Assembly (NCBI RefSeq): GCF_040833955.1
Contig: NZ_CP162133.1
Coordinates: 1,634,001 to 1,698,000 of the forward strand
Length of the DNA stretch: 64,000 bases
Reading direction: 5' to 3'
Source of the DNA: Leptospira sp. WS60.C2
GTDB taxonomy: Bacteria > Spirochaetota > Leptospiria > Leptospirales > Leptospiraceae
Both the position numbers and the translations under genes were made by a program. Below are positions 47,350 to 57,319 of the stretch, piece after piece (position 1 is the first letter of the stretch; every line of letters starts with the position of its first letter). The notes below the pieces were generated by a model. The model did not search any database and was not told the DNA's origin. It saw only the letters and a program-made list of their open reading frames with translations.

Positions 47350-48020
47350 TGAAATCTTTGTATTTCGACTCTGTTGCGTTGGGTAAATTAAAATTTCGTA
47401 AAGGTTTTACTTTAGTGGAAATTTCCATAGTTGTGATGATTATGGGTGTGATCTTCACTGGCATTTTTTCTGTTTTTTACACCGCCAATAAAATTTCCAA
47501 AAAAGGAGCATCTAATAAAGGTGCAAACCGAAAGGACATTTTGTACGCTATGGAGAATATTCGAGGCACATTGTCCAGGGCATACTTTATCGATAACCAA
47601 AAACGAATTTTGTTTGTAGGAAAACAAGAAGGAGTTACGGGAGCAAGAAATGATCGTGTTGTCTTTGCCACTGCCAATCCCAATTCAGAAGAAGAAGGAC
47701 AAGCATCGGTGAGAGAAGTTTCTTTTTATTTGCGTAAAATGCCAAATCCGAAAATGGAAGGATTGTCGTATCTCATCCGTAGAGAAGACGAAATGGTCGA
47801 TACTTTTCCAACTCAAGGTGGCGTTGAACATATATTACTCGAAAATGTAAAAAGTTTTCAAATGAAGTTTTCGGAAAGAGGGGATAAATGGGTGGATGAT
47901 TGGAATTCTCGTACAACCAAAAAAATTCCAAGGCTCATTCGGTTTGAAATTATATCCTTGGTGGGGAGTTCCTTTGTTAAATATGAATCGCTTGCGCATC
48001 CAGTTATCCTCTATAAATAA
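47349..48020 (+). CDS. gspJ: GspJ-like minor pseudopilin
   Basis: A pseudopilin of 223 residues: leader ending KFRKG, mature start FTLVEISIVVMIMGVIF with Glu+5, then a larger globular domain (KKIPRLIRFEIISLVG near the C-terminus), as in GspJ. Its ATG overlaps the last base of the gspI stop codon. Its 3' end overlaps gspK by 38 bases. Confidence 0.85.
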   Translation: MKSLYFDSVALGKLKFRKGFTLVEISIVVMIMGVIFTGIFSVFYTANKISKKGASNKGANRKDILYAMENIRGTLSRAYFIDNQKRILFVGKQEGVTGARNDRVVFATANPNSEEEGQASVREVSFYLRKMPNPKMEGLSYLIRREDEMVDTFPTQGGVEHILLENVKSFQMKFSERGDKWVDDWNSRTTKKIPRLIRFEIISLVGSSFVKYESLAHPVILYK

Positions 48021-49083
48021 AAAAGCCAGAAGTGGTTTTATGGTCTATCTCCTAGTGATGGCGATAGGTACGGCTTCTTCTTTTACTGCGATCAAATTTT
48101 ATAATGATGCAGCCACAGAATACCAAGTAGCCAAAGCACAAGCGGATGGTTTCAGAGCCCATATGTTAGCAAAGGCTGGGTTTATGGGTGCAGTCGGTGC
48201 TTTGAAGAAAATCCCAGAAGAAGTATTGTACCAATCAGGCCTTGCGATGGATCCACCCCCCATTCCACTCGGGGGTGGTGTGATCTACTACACCATGAGT
48301 CCAGAAGATGGGAAAATCAACATCAACTCCCTCGTCAAAATTTACGACGACCAACCCAACCAAAGAACGATCGAAATGGTAACGCGTTTGTTTTACCAAT
48401 TTGGCCTCAAAAGGGAAATGATTTTTCCCATTTTGGACTGGATTGATGAAAACCACCAGGAAACGGGAGGAGGTGCCGAACAATACTATTACAATCGACT
48501 GACTCCTCCAAGAAAAATCAAAAACGCCCCTTTTTATTCTCTCTCAGAACTTTTAAATGTGAAGGGTTTTGATCGGTCTTTGGTGTATGAGAGTTTGAAA
48601 CCGAAGGATTACGACAAAAATAATTCCAGAGACTTTATGACAGAAGAGGAAAGGGCCCTTCGTTCCGATAAGGACTATGTGCTCTCGAATAATATCACTG
48701 CCTATTTGCCTGCTGGAGACTCCTACGATGATCGGATCAATATCAACACGGCACCCTATTTTGTCCTCATGTCCCTGTCTGATTTCATGACCAAACAAGC
48801 CGCCATGAAAATTTTGAAACTCAAGTTGCAGAAAGGAGGCTATATTAAAGAATTGAAAGATCTGGAGACAGAACCAGAGTTCCAAGTGAAAACCACCGGT
48901 GATCTTACCTTGTACAAGGAACTCGCGGGTGAGGGAACAGATGTCTCTGGTGGACGGATCAAAACAAAAGGTGAAGTCTACAAAATTTCAGGGGTGGGAA
49001 TTATTAAGAATAAAGTGGTTCGAAAGGTAACAGGATTATTTGATCTTACCAACAACCAGATGTTATACTATACTGAAGATTAA
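47983..49083 (+). CDS. gspK: GspK-like minor pseudopilin
   Basis: A large minor pseudopilin, about 366 residues. The leader ends KKARSG, then FMVYLLVMAIG, with no Glu at +5, as is normal for GspK, which caps the tip. The globular domain includes the GspK-type helix-hairpin motifs DGKININS, DDRININTAPYFVL and LLNVKGFD. ATG 47983 is chosen because it places the leader correctly; the frame extends upstream in gspJ without a leader. Confidence 0.88.
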   Translation: MNRLRIQLSSINKKARSGFMVYLLVMAIGTASSFTAIKFYNDAATEYQVAKAQADGFRAHMLAKAGFMGAVGALKKIPEEVLYQSGLAMDPPPIPLGGGVIYYTMSPEDGKININSLVKIYDDQPNQRTIEMVTRLFYQFGLKREMIFPILDWIDENHQETGGGAEQYYYNRLTPPRKIKNAPFYSLSELLNVKGFDRSLVYESLKPKDYDKNNSRDFMTEEERALRSDKDYVLSNNITAYLPAGDSYDDRININTAPYFVLMSLSDFMTKQAAMKILKLKLQKGGYIKELKDLETEPEFQVKTTGDLTLYKELAGEGTDVSGGRIKTKGEVYKISGVGIIKNKVVRKVTGLFDLTNNQMLYYTED

Positions 49084-49085
49084 TT

Positions 49086-50708
49086 ATGTTATCATTTGAT
49101 CAATACCTCGCAATCGATTACGGCTCGACCTTTTTGAAAGGTGTATTATTTAAAAAAGTGTTGGGCAAAGTGGTCATACTACGTACAGAAAGTTTGCCCG
49201 TTGTGGAACTAGATGAAAACGAAGGAGATCCATTCGAATACAATATCATTAGGTTCATTCAAAGTTTTTTCCCAGAAGAAAATCGGTTTTTACTCAATTT
49301 AGGAATCCATAATTTATTTGTGCGAGATCTGACTGTCCCTCTCGTATCAGAAAAAGCCATCCAAGAAGTTTTGCCGTTTGAAGTGGAAAATCTTGTTCCT
49401 TATCCTATGGAAGAACTTGAGGTTATTGGTAAAACTTGGAGAACGGGAAAAGAAAATTCAGATGTAATTACATTCAATGTGCACCACTCTGAGTTGTTTC
49501 GTGCGTTAAAACCGTTTGCCAAAGGTGATTTGACTTTAAGTTGTTTGTCGTTAGATTCTTTTGTTCTATCCACTCTTATTTCTAAAAACTATCCTCTGTT
49601 AGTGGCAGATCAAACTATCCTTCAGTTAGACCTAGGTGGAAAGTATAGCATTCTCAATATTGTATATGAAGGAAAGTTAAGGCATACTCGCCAAATTTAC
49701 ATTGGCGGAGAAGAAGTGACCGCTGAAATTGCATCTCTTCTGAAAATGGATATGGAAGATGCAAGACTTGTCAAAGAATCTCTTCCTGTGGGTATTTTAT
49801 TTGATTCCATTGAAAAAACGGAAGAAACTAAGTTTTTAAACCAATTTCACATTAGTCTCACTCAACTAAAGGCACTTAGAAAGTTCATTTTGGCTAAGTT
49901 AGACCAAATCATTCATGAAGTCGAAAATAGTATTTTCTCTCTACCCGAAAAAGAAAGACCATCTCTGATTTTACTTTCTGGTGGTGCTAGTCTCTATCCA
50001 GGCCTTACTGGATACCTAGAAGAAAAACTGGGAATCAAAACGGGTAGGTATGAATTTTTAGGTATCAATGACCCAAGTTTTGTGACAGCAGTCGCAACTG
50101 GTATGCATTTTGAAGTAAGAAGTCGTGTCAATTTCTTGGAGACAGGCTTTGCAAAAAAGATTCATACAAATCGTTTTAAGTTATCTGCTTTCAAACCACA
50201 TATTATTTTAGTCAGTATTTCTCTGATTCTGTTATTTGGTGTTTTTATCATTGGGATTGTTTTAGACAAACGTAAAATATCCGCAAATAAACAAATATTA
50301 ATGGAAAAATACAAGAATGGGATTGGAGGTGAGTTAGGCGAAGACGAAGACCCGCTTGATGCGGCTAGTAAAAAGTTAAAAGCAGAACGTAAAAAGACGG
50401 AAATATACCGTTTGTTTTTGTCTCAAGAAAGTGTTCTCGATGTTTTAAATGAGGCGACAGAACAATTCCCATCTCCCGACGTTCTGCCTTTTGTTCTAGA
50501 TCAGTTTGACTTTGATGAAAAGGAAATCCAAATATATGGAAGGGTTAACGAATTTGGAGAGGTCGGAACCATCCAATCTGCCTTGGAAAAATCGGAAAAA
50601 TTTACGAACATTCAAATTCAAAATAAACGGCTGATTACTGGTGTGAACAAATTTAAAGTCAGTTTTAAAATTAAAATGAATGTTGTGACTCCAAAGGATG
50701 AACCATAA
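49086..50708 (+). CDS. gspL: GspL-like protein with PilM-type actin fold
   Basis: An inner-membrane T2SS assembly protein, 540 residues. The N-terminal actin-like domain (about 1-350: YLAIDYGSTFLKGVLF, LQLDLGGKYSILNIV, LILLSGGASLYPGL) resembles PilM/GspL. One membrane helix lies at about 375-397 (ILVSISLILLFGVFIIGIVL), then a periplasmic part with a coiled region and a ferredoxin-like C-terminal domain. This is GspL-type, a cytoplasmic and periplasmic chain together. It overlaps gspM by 1 base. Confidence 0.85.
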   Translation: MLSFDQYLAIDYGSTFLKGVLFKKVLGKVVILRTESLPVVELDENEGDPFEYNIIRFIQSFFPEENRFLLNLGIHNLFVRDLTVPLVSEKAIQEVLPFEVENLVPYPMEELEVIGKTWRTGKENSDVITFNVHHSELFRALKPFAKGDLTLSCLSLDSFVLSTLISKNYPLLVADQTILQLDLGGKYSILNIVYEGKLRHTRQIYIGGEEVTAEIASLLKMDMEDARLVKESLPVGILFDSIEKTEETKFLNQFHISLTQLKALRKFILAKLDQIIHEVENSIFSLPEKERPSLILLSGGASLYPGLTGYLEEKLGIKTGRYEFLGINDPSFVTAVATGMHFEVRSRVNFLETGFAKKIHTNRFKLSAFKPHIILVSISLILLFGVFIIGIVLDKRKISANKQILMEKYKNGIGGELGEDEDPLDAASKKLKAERKKTEIYRLFLSQESVLDVLNEATEQFPSPDVLPFVLDQFDFDEKEIQIYGRVNEFGEVGTIQSALEKSEKFTNIQIQNKRLITGVNKFKVSFKIKMNVVTPKDEP

Positions 50709-51232
50709 TGTTTGATCGATTGAATGAAAGAGAAAGAGTTCTCGTTTTTGGTCTTATTGGTTTTGTATCCCTACTTGGCATTTATACAATCGTGACTTTG
50801 CTTTCTGATTTGCGAAGTCGGCTCTCTGATGAGATTTTTGAAACTAGATCCCAAGCGGGTGAACTTGATCGTGTGATTCGCGAATACAATTATTTGCGAG
50901 GATTACAATCTGGTGGTAGTGAAGAAGACGTTAGTGTCATGTATTCCAAACTCGATCAAATTTTGGTTCGTTATAATCTGAAAGACAAAGTTCAAACGAT
51001 GAAAGATACGAGTAATGTAATTCAAAAGGACTATAATAAAATCACAATTGATGTATCCTTTCGTTCAGTTTTGTTACAAGACATCATCAAACTCATTTAT
51101 GATATTGAAAAAAATAAACAAATCCAAGCAAAAGTGGATTTACTAAGTTTTCGAAAACCATTTGCAGAAAAAGAAATCTACGATGTAAATTTAAAAGTTT
51201 CATCTTATAGTCGTTTGTCGAAAGGTAAATAA
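50708..51232 (+). CDS. gspM: GspM-like protein
   Basis: A bitopic inner-membrane protein of 174 residues with a helix at about 12-33 (VLVFGLIGFVSLLGIYTIVTL), a coiled-coil region and a small periplasmic ferredoxin-like domain. GspM partners GspL. Assignment is by size, topology and position after gspL. The sequence itself is weakly conserved, as expected for the family. Confidence 0.8.
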   Translation: MFDRLNERERVLVFGLIGFVSLLGIYTIVTLLSDLRSRLSDEIFETRSQAGELDRVIREYNYLRGLQSGGSEEDVSVMYSKLDQILVRYNLKDKVQTMKDTSNVIQKDYNKITIDVSFRSVLLQDIIKLIYDIEKNKQIQAKVDLLSFRKPFAEKEIYDVNLKVSSYSRLSKGK

Positions 51233-51233
51233 A

Positions 51234-52196
51234 ATGGCAAAAGAAAACGAATTAGAAGAAGATTTTGACTTTGAGGAAGATGCTACGGTTCAAGAATCTC
51301 TACTAGAAGATGATTCTGAGATTTTTGAAGAAGATACAGATGAAGAACATACCAAAGTTAATCGGAAAGAAGTTCTAACGCTGATTACTATTTCTATTGT
51401 ATCTTTTTTTGTTTTTACTCTATTTATTTTTCCATTAAATGAAATTGTAAGATCTATTTTGATAAAGACGGGTAAAGAAACCGGGATTTTTATGGATGCA
51501 AAAGAAATCCATTTTCCCATGTTTGGGCGGAAGTCGTTTGATAGTTTTGTAATGAGTTTTCCGTCGGGCAATTCTTTAAAAGCGGAAGAAGTAAGTCTCG
51601 GAATGTCTTTGTTCGGCATTCTTCAGTCGCGATTGGATGGTGACGTAAATGTTGGTTATTTCAGTTTCGAAGGAAGTGATCTTTCTATTGGAATTCAATC
51701 TCTAGAGTTCCCTATTCGTCTCTCTCCCATCGATGATAAAATTACTAAATGGAACGGAGAAGGGGAAATTTCCCTATCTGGTGGAAAAATCAAGGAATCG
51801 ATGGACATCCCTTTTTTGGGTTCTTTGAAAGGAACTGATATTAAAAGAGCGAATTTCCTTTTTAAAATTCGTTCTGGAAAACTACTTTTGGAACGAGGTA
51901 CTCTCGATTCTAACCTTGCGAAGTTTCAATTCCAAGGTGTTGTGCGACTTTCTGATACCATCTCTTATTCCCAACTTGATTTAAAGGTTTGTTTTTCTTT
52001 TACGGATAAATTTGCCGCTGAAAGGCAAGATTTGGTAGGTATGGTTGCATTGTTGCCACAAGAAGGTGGGAAAACGTGCATTCCCTTGAGAGGAACAATT
52101 GCTTCTCCCAAAGTGGATCTTCCCAGCTTGAATCAGTTAGGTGGCGGTGTTCCCAAAATGGAAGATGGTTCCATTGAACCTGCACCAACGCCGTAA
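51234..52196 (+). CDS. gspN: GspN-like protein with acidic cytoplasmic tail
   Basis: The last gene of the secretion run, 320 residues. The first 40 or so residues are mainly Asp and Glu, then a membrane helix (about 47-73) and a long periplasmic part of alternating strands (GKLLLERGTLDSNLAKF, DLKVCFSF) like GspN/AsmA-type proteins. GspN is an accessory of many T2SS of unknown detail. No pilotin or prepilin peptidase gene follows; 226 bases of non-coding DNA come next. Confidence 0.78.
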   Translation: MAKENELEEDFDFEEDATVQESLLEDDSEIFEEDTDEEHTKVNRKEVLTLITISIVSFFVFTLFIFPLNEIVRSILIKTGKETGIFMDAKEIHFPMFGRKSFDSFVMSFPSGNSLKAEEVSLGMSLFGILQSRLDGDVNVGYFSFEGSDLSIGIQSLEFPIRLSPIDDKITKWNGEGEISLSGGKIKESMDIPFLGSLKGTDIKRANFLFKIRSGKLLLERGTLDSNLAKFQFQGVVRLSDTISYSQLDLKVCFSFTDKFAAERQDLVGMVALLPQEGGKTCIPLRGTIASPKVDLPSLNQLGGGVPKMEDGSIEPAPTP

Positions 52197-52312
52197 GCAG
52201 TAAATATGGGATTCATAGACTCATTGCCGTTCATTCTGAATCTATCTATCCTATGAAATGGAATCGATCATAAGCATTTACTATCTTATCAATGTAGTAA
52301 AGAACTCAAAAT

Positions 52313-52336
52313 AAAAAAAGGATCGAAGTTCGATCC
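52313..52336 (-). terminator. Rho-independent terminator of nrdJ
   Basis: On the minus strand, a 7-bp stem (GGATCGA with TCGATCC, loop ACT) is followed by a run of seven T. It lies 87 bases past the nrdJ stop codon and may also stop gspN transcripts from the other side, although the T-run there is weaker. Confidence 0.8.
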
Positions 52337-52371
52337 CTGTTTCACCTTCCATAGAGAAGATTTGGCTTTTA

Positions 52372-52408
52372 AATCTCTAGTCGAATGTATCAATTCAAAC
52401 TAGAGATT
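52372..52408. repeat. Inverted repeat in the nrdJ 3' region
   Basis: Perfect 9-bp arms (AATCTCTAG at 52372-52380 and CTAGAGATT at 52400-52408) are separated by 19 bases, just beyond the nrdJ stop codon. It is weak as a terminator, having no T-run on either side. It may be a 3'-end RNA structure or a protein-binding site. Confidence 0.55.
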
Positions 52409-52422
52409 CTTTCGTATTTGTT

Positions 52423-55400
52423 TTACGAACAACCCGTTGTGGATCCACAAGAGATACACTTGAGGCAAGCTCCATTTCTAACCATTTGGAAAGATCCGCA
52501 TTCTGTACAAGAATCCCCTGTATAACCTTTGGTTCTTGCTTCCGCAATGATCTTTAATGTTGCCGCTGCCGACTGTGCTTGCGTTGGTTGAGATGTTAGA
52601 CCACCCGCAACCGCCACAACTTCTTGTTTTTCCTCAAGAACTGACTTCATAGAAATTGCATTCACTTGTAGCGGAGTGCGAAGTCCGCTACTTTCCTGCT
52701 TTCCCACAGTTTCTTTTGCTGGTTCAGCCTTTCTTCCCACTTCATCTGTTCTCAAATCTTCTGGTGATACTTGTGCCAAGTCGTATCGACCAAGATAAGT
52801 GATCGCAAGTTCTCTAAAGATATAGTCGATCACAGAAGTAGACATTTTGATATGTGGGTTACCAGATACCATTCCATTTGGTTCAAATTTGAAGAACGTA
52901 AATGCTTCCACAAATTCTTCCAAAGGAACACCATGTTGTAATCCAAGGGAAACCGCAATCGCAAACGCATTCATAAGGGAACGGAAAGCCGCTCCTTCTT
53001 TATGCATATCTATAAAGATTTCCCCTAGTTGGCCATCTTCGTATTCTCCTGTTCGGAGGTATACTTTGTGTCCACCCACCATCGCTTTTTGCGTGTATCC
53101 TGCACGTCGGTGTGGAAGTTTTCTTCTTTCCGAAATGTATTTATACACTAATTTTTCTGCTACTTCTGTTACCGTTTTTGGAGCGGAAGCAGAGCTAAGT
53201 TCTTCTTCCTCTTCTCCCACTGCACTTAACAATTGGAATACGGAGTTAAGAGGTTGTGAAAGTTTTGATCCGTCTCGGTAGAGAGCATTTGCTTTGATCA
53301 TTACCTTCCAGGACATGAGGTATGCATTTTTTACATCCTCTATGGTTGCCTCTTCTGGAAGGTTGATCGTTTTGGAAATCGCACCCGAAATGAATGGTTG
53401 AGCCGCTGCCATGATTCGGATGTGTGATTGATAAGATAAGAAACGTTTTCCGTATTTACCACATTTGTTGGCACAATCAAAAACGGGTAGATCCTTCTCT
53501 TTGATAAAAGGTGCGTTTTCGATGGTCATGGTTCCACAAACATAATCATTTGCCTGTGCAATCTCATCTGCAGTAAATCCCAATGTTTCAAGTAAGTTGA
53601 AACCCATGGAGTTATATAGGGAAGGGTCAATTCCCAATGTTTTGGCAAGGAAATCTTCACCTAGCGTGAATTTGTTGAAAGCAAATTGGATATCAAACAC
53701 AAACGGAAGTTGTTTTTCCAATTTTTCTAACACATCTTCTGTGAAACCTTTTTCTTTCAATCGAGCAGTGTTAACACCTGGTGCACCATTAAATGTTGCA
53801 TGTCCTTTACAGTAGTTCACAATCGCATCTTGTTCTGCTTGGCTATATCCAAGTTTCTTCAGTGCTGCAGGAACCGATTGGTTGATGATTTTGAAGTAAC
53901 CACCACCTGCTAGTTTTTTGTATTTCACAAGAGCAAAATCAGGTTCAATTCCCGTAGTGTCACAATCCATCACAAGACCGATCGTTCCCGTTGGAGCAAT
54001 CACTGTTACTTGTGCATTACGGTAACCGTATTGCTCTCCCAGTGCCAATGCTCTGTCGGAATCTTCTTTTGCCGCTTCCAATAAGTAAGACGGTAAGAAA
54101 GAAGGGTTGATTCCCACTGGAGTGATAGTGAGTCCTTCATATTCTTCTTTTGGAGCATTGTATGCTGCACGTCTGTGGTTACGGATCACACGCAACATGT
54201 GGTCTTTGTTTTTTTCGTAACCAGCAAATGGTCCAAGTTCCTTTGCCATCTCTGCTGACGTTGCATACGCAGTCATGTGCATGATGGAAGAAATCGCACC
54301 AGTCACAGCCATTGCCTCTTGAGAATCATAAGGAATTCCCATGATCATAAGAAGGGAACCAAGGTTTGCATACCCAAGTCCTAAGGTTCTAAATTTGTAA
54401 GACAACTCCGCAATTTCTTTGGAAGGGAATTGTGCCATAAGAACAGAGATCTCTAAGATGATGGTCCAGACTTTGTTCAGGTAACGATATCCTTCTACAT
54501 CAAAGGATCCATCTTCTTTTAGAAATTTTACAAGGTTCGCAGAAGCTAAGTTACATGCTGTGTTGTCAAGGAACATGTATTCCGAACATGGATTGGATGC
54601 ATTGATCGCACCATCTTCTGGACATGTATGCCATTCGTTGATCGTGCTATGATATTGTGTTCCTGGATCCGCTGAGTTCCAAGCCGCATTTGCAATGCGT
54701 TCCCAAAGGTCACGAGCGCGCAGGGTTTTTGCCGGTTTTGGTTCACGACCTTCTTTGCGAGCTTTCTCCTTTTCTGTGCGATTGATGAGGTGGAAGGGGA
54801 GGTCTTTTTCCACTGCTTCCATAAACTCATTTGTGATTCGTACGGAGTTATTGGAGTTTTGTCCTGAGACTGTATTGTATGCTTCGGATTGCCAATCGGT
54901 TGTGAGCTCTTCAAACAGTAAGTCTTTGTATCCTTGTCTCGACAAATCAATCACTCGCTTGATGTAATTGTCTGGAACAAAGGCTTTTCTTGCTTTTTGA
55001 ATTGCCTTCTTGAGTTCTATGTTGGCACTTGGGTCGTATGCTTTTTCTTCACCAAGTGTTTGTTTGGCGGAAGCACAAGCCGTCATAATTTCATTTAAGA
55101 GTCGGTTGTTTAAAATGGAACCTGTGACAAGAGAAGCCACTTTTTTCTCTTCTTGGACTTTCCAATCGATAAACTCTTCGATATCAGGGTGGTCCATATC
55201 AAGACAAACCATCTTTGCCGCACGACGAGTGGTTCCACCGGACTTAATCGCTCCTGCAGCACGATCCCCAATTTTTAAGAAGGACATAAGACCAGAACTT
55301 TTTCCACCACCAGAAAGAGACTCATTGGCAGCACGAAGGTTGGAAAAGTTGGTTCCTGTTCCTGAACCATACTTAAAGAGGCGAGCTTCTCTGACCCAAA

Positions 55401-56049
55401 GGTCCATGATTCCACCTTCATTCACTAAATCATCATCTACTGATTGGATGAAACATGCATGTGGTTGTGGGTGTTCGTAAGAAGAGGCAGATCTTACTAA
55501 TTTTCCTGATTTTGGATCAACGTAATAGTGACCTTGTGATTTTCCATCGATTCCATAGGCCCAGTGGAGTCCTGTGTTGAACCATTGTGGTGAGTTCGGT
55601 GCAGCCATTTGGCTTGCGAGCATAAAGATGACTTCTTCATAGAAAACTCGCGCACTGTCTTCATCTGAAAAATAACCGTATTTAAAACCCCAATAGGTCC
55701 AGCATCCTGCCAAACGATGGAATACTTGTTTGGAATCAGATTCTCCAACGTATCGGTCTTCTGGGTTGAGAGCAGATAATTTTTCTTCGTCAGGAACAGA
55801 GCGTTGCAACCACTCAGGGATTCCTTTTTCCGCCACTTTTTTCAAATATTTCGGGACACCTTTACGGCGGAAATACTTCTGCGCGAGGATATCGGTAGCC
55901 ACTTGCGACCAAAAATCAGGAACTTCGACGCCGTTTGCTTCAAAGACAACGGAACCGTCAGTGTTGGTAATTTTTGAGTCCTTACGAACCCATGTCAAAT
56001 TTGGGTATAAACCCTTGTTCCCTTTGGTAAAATGCCTCTCAATCTTCAT
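52423..56049 (-). CDS. nrdJ: Adenosylcobalamin-dependent ribonucleotide reductase (class II)
   Basis: Reduces ribonucleotides to deoxyribonucleotides with a B12-derived radical; 1208 residues from ATG 56049. The catalytic core is seen in [19 protein letters not shown] (radical-site Asn-x-Cys-x-Glu), [19 protein letters not shown] and the thiol at the PHACFIQSV loop. The C-terminus ends in [18 protein letters not shown], a cysteine cluster that is typical of redox-active tails in this subclass. An in-frame upstream extension to 56100 has no good ribosome site. It is on the opposite strand to its neighbours. Confidence 0.95.
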   Translation of the reverse strand: MKIERHFTKGNKGLYPNLTWVRKDSKITNTDGSVVFEANGVEVPDFWSQVATDILAQKYFRRKGVPKYLKKVAEKGIPEWLQRSVPDEEKLSALNPEDRYVGESDSKQVFHRLAGCWTYWGFKYGYFSDEDSARVFYEEVIFMLASQMAAPNSPQWFNTGLHWAYGIDGKSQGHYYVDPKSGKLVRSASSYEHPQPHACFIQSVDDDLVNEGGIMDLWVREARLFKYGSGTGTNFSNLRAANESLSGGGKSSGLMSFLKIGDRAAGAIKSGGTTRRAAKMVCLDMDHPDIEEFIDWKVQEEKKVASLVTGSILNNRLLNEIMTACASAKQTLGEEKAYDPSANIELKKAIQKARKAFVPDNYIKRVIDLSRQGYKDLLFEELTTDWQSEAYNTVSGQNSNNSVRITNEFMEAVEKDLPFHLINRTEKEKARKEGREPKPAKTLRARDLWERIANAAWNSADPGTQYHSTINEWHTCPEDGAINASNPCSEYMFLDNTACNLASANLVKFLKEDGSFDVEGYRYLNKVWTIILEISVLMAQFPSKEIAELSYKFRTLGLGYANLGSLLMIMGIPYDSQEAMAVTGAISSIMHMTAYATSAEMAKELGPFAGYEKNKDHMLRVIRNHRRAAYNAPKEEYEGLTITPVGINPSFLPSYLLEAAKEDSDRALALGEQYGYRNAQVTVIAPTGTIGLVMDCDTTGIEPDFALVKYKKLAGGGYFKIINQSVPAALKKLGYSQAEQDAIVNYCKGHATFNGAPGVNTARLKEKGFTEDVLEKLEKQLPFVFDIQFAFNKFTLGEDFLAKTLGIDPSLYNSMGFNLLETLGFTADEIAQANDYVCGTMTIENAPFIKEKDLPVFDCANKCGKYGKRFLSYQSHIRIMAAAQPFISGAISKTINLPEEATIEDVKNAYLMSWKVMIKANALYRDGSKLSQPLNSVFQLLSAVGEEEEELSSASAPKTVTEVAEKLVYKYISERRKLPHRRAGYTQKAMVGGHKVYLRTGEYEDGQLGEIFIDMHKEGAAFRSLMNAFAIAVSLGLQHGVPLEEFVEAFTFFKFEPNGMVSGNPHIKMSTSVIDYIFRELAITYLGRYDLAQVSPEDLRTDEVGRKAEPAKETVGKQESSGLRTPLQVNAISMKSVLEEKQEVVAVAGGLTSQPTQAQSAAATLKIIAEARTKGYTGDSCTECGSFQMVRNGACLKCISCGSTTGCS

Positions 56050-56113
56050 GCAAGAACCCCATCTCAAACAACATATAAAATTTCTATTTTTTCCTCTCAC
56101 AGGAACGGAGAGG

Positions 56114-56219
56114 ATTATGTCACAATGATGGAATCGGAACTTGGAAACATCTATTTTTTCAGCCCAACCGGTCGGATTTTTTAGAATTTTTTCAAAATTT
56201 CTCGTCGCTATGACATAAT
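56114..56219. repeat. Paired inverted ATTATGTCA elements upstream of nrdJ
   Basis: ATTATGTCA at 56114-56122 and its exact reverse complement TGACATAAT at 56211-56219 face each other across 88 bases of the nrdJ to tRNA-Asn intergenic space. The right copy lies 7 bases before the putative tRNA promoter -35 element. They may be operator sites for a regulator of nrdJ, or a chance pair. Confidence 0.45.
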
Positions 56220-56226
56220 TTTTTTG

Positions 56227-56254
56227 TTGACCTAGCGGGCTTTCTCCGTAACAT
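56227..56254 (+). promoter_or_regulatory. Putative promoter of tRNA-Asn
   Basis: TTGACC (56227-56232) and TAACAT (56249-56254) are spaced by 16 bases, about 18 bases before the tRNA 5' end. This fits a sigma-70-type promoter. The -10 element is two bases from consensus. Confidence 0.5.
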
Positions 56255-56271
56255 GGTCACAGATTCGAGAT

Positions 56272-56345
<74 letters not shown>

Positions 56346-56360
56346 GGTCTTCTTATCCAC

Positions 56361-57116
56361 TTGAAATCTCGCTTTTTTTCTCAGATTTTCTCTTTTTCCC
56401 TAAAAAAGTCCCTTTCTTTTCTATCAAATTCCTCTGGATTTCGAAATCGGTTACGATTCTGCCTGTATTTGGACATCCTTAGCGTCATTTTTTTTCCATG
56501 GGTACTGAAAGCGGAGCCAAAAACACAAGAAACACCCGACAGTTTCCAAGCCGAACAAATCCTTTTACTGGTAGGAAAACCTGGGGATTCTCAAGGAGAA
56601 CTTTATTTTTTTCGTGTAGAAGATGGGGAATGGCAGTCAGTGTTATCTGCAGTTCCCATCTGGTTTGGTAGGAATGGAATCATTCCGAAAGAACAAAAAC
56701 GGGAAGGTGATGGATTTACTCCTTATGGAACTTATCCGATTTTAAGAGTTTTTGGTAAAACAAGAAAAACAATTCGTAATTTAGAATACACTCAAATTGG
56801 TAAAAATGACCATTGGAGTGATGTAAGTACATCAAAACATTACAATCAATTTTTACGTAACAAAGAGAAGGGGGCTACTTCCCTTTGGAATTCGCCAATT
56901 TACCAACTCTTTATCGTATTGGAACACAATACGAATCCAAGCATCCCAGGGAATGGAAGCATGTTATTTTTGCACCCATGGGAAGAGACAAAACCTACAT
57001 CAGGTTGTGTGGGAATGAAATTGGCTGATTTGGAAATGATTGTACAAAACTTAGATGGTAAAAAAAATCCTTTTATACTCATCGTGTCGTCTGATGAAAC
57101 TAACAAGAATCCATGA
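56361..57116 (+). CDS. L,D-transpeptidase (YkuD) family protein
   Basis: A periplasmic, YkuD-fold L,D-transpeptidase-like protein of about 251 residues. A basic N-terminus and a hydrophobic segment (LYLDILSVIFFPWVLKA) form a signal peptide. The catalytic region is FLHPWEETKPTSGCVGM, with the conserved His and nucleophile Cys. Such enzymes form 3-3 cross-links or attach proteins to peptidoglycan. TTG 56361 is the first start after the tRNA; a later TTG (56469) is also possible. No partner gene is adjacent. Confidence 0.83.
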   Translation: MKSRFFSQIFSFSLKKSLSFLSNSSGFRNRLRFCLYLDILSVIFFPWVLKAEPKTQETPDSFQAEQILLLVGKPGDSQGELYFFRVEDGEWQSVLSAVPIWFGRNGIIPKEQKREGDGFTPYGTYPILRVFGKTRKTIRNLEYTQIGKNDHWSDVSTSKHYNQFLRNKEKGATSLWNSPIYQLFIVLEHNTNPSIPGNGSMLFLHPWEETKPTSGCVGMKLADLEMIVQNLDGKKNPFILIVSSDETNKNP

Positions 57117-57244
57117 CTTTGAAAGCTTTATATCCTTACATCGATACCATTCTCACATAACGTGAGGCTAGAACAATATTCAAAGTAATCCTAAAAGGCA
57201 AGTAATAGTAACTATATTTTAAAGTTATATCAACTATCAATTCA

Positions 57245-57281
57245 AAACAAAAAAGCCGGTATTCCAATGGAAGTTACCGGC
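57245..57281 (-). terminator. Rho-independent terminator of the monooxygenase gene
   Basis: Minus strand: a stem of GCCGGTA with TACCGGC extended by TTCC/GGAA pairs, then a T-rich run (TTTTTTGTTT). It begins 39 bases after the stop codon of the monooxygenase gene and may also stop the transpeptidase transcript. Confidence 0.8.
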
Positions 57282-57319
57282 AAAAATGTTGTTTAGGATT
57301 TTAAAAAGTTTTGCGAATT

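Noticed and set aside
56050..56271. Cobalamin riboswitch upstream of nrdJ
   Set aside because: I looked for the B12-box and conserved stems in the minus-strand leader and found none; the leader is short and AT-rich.
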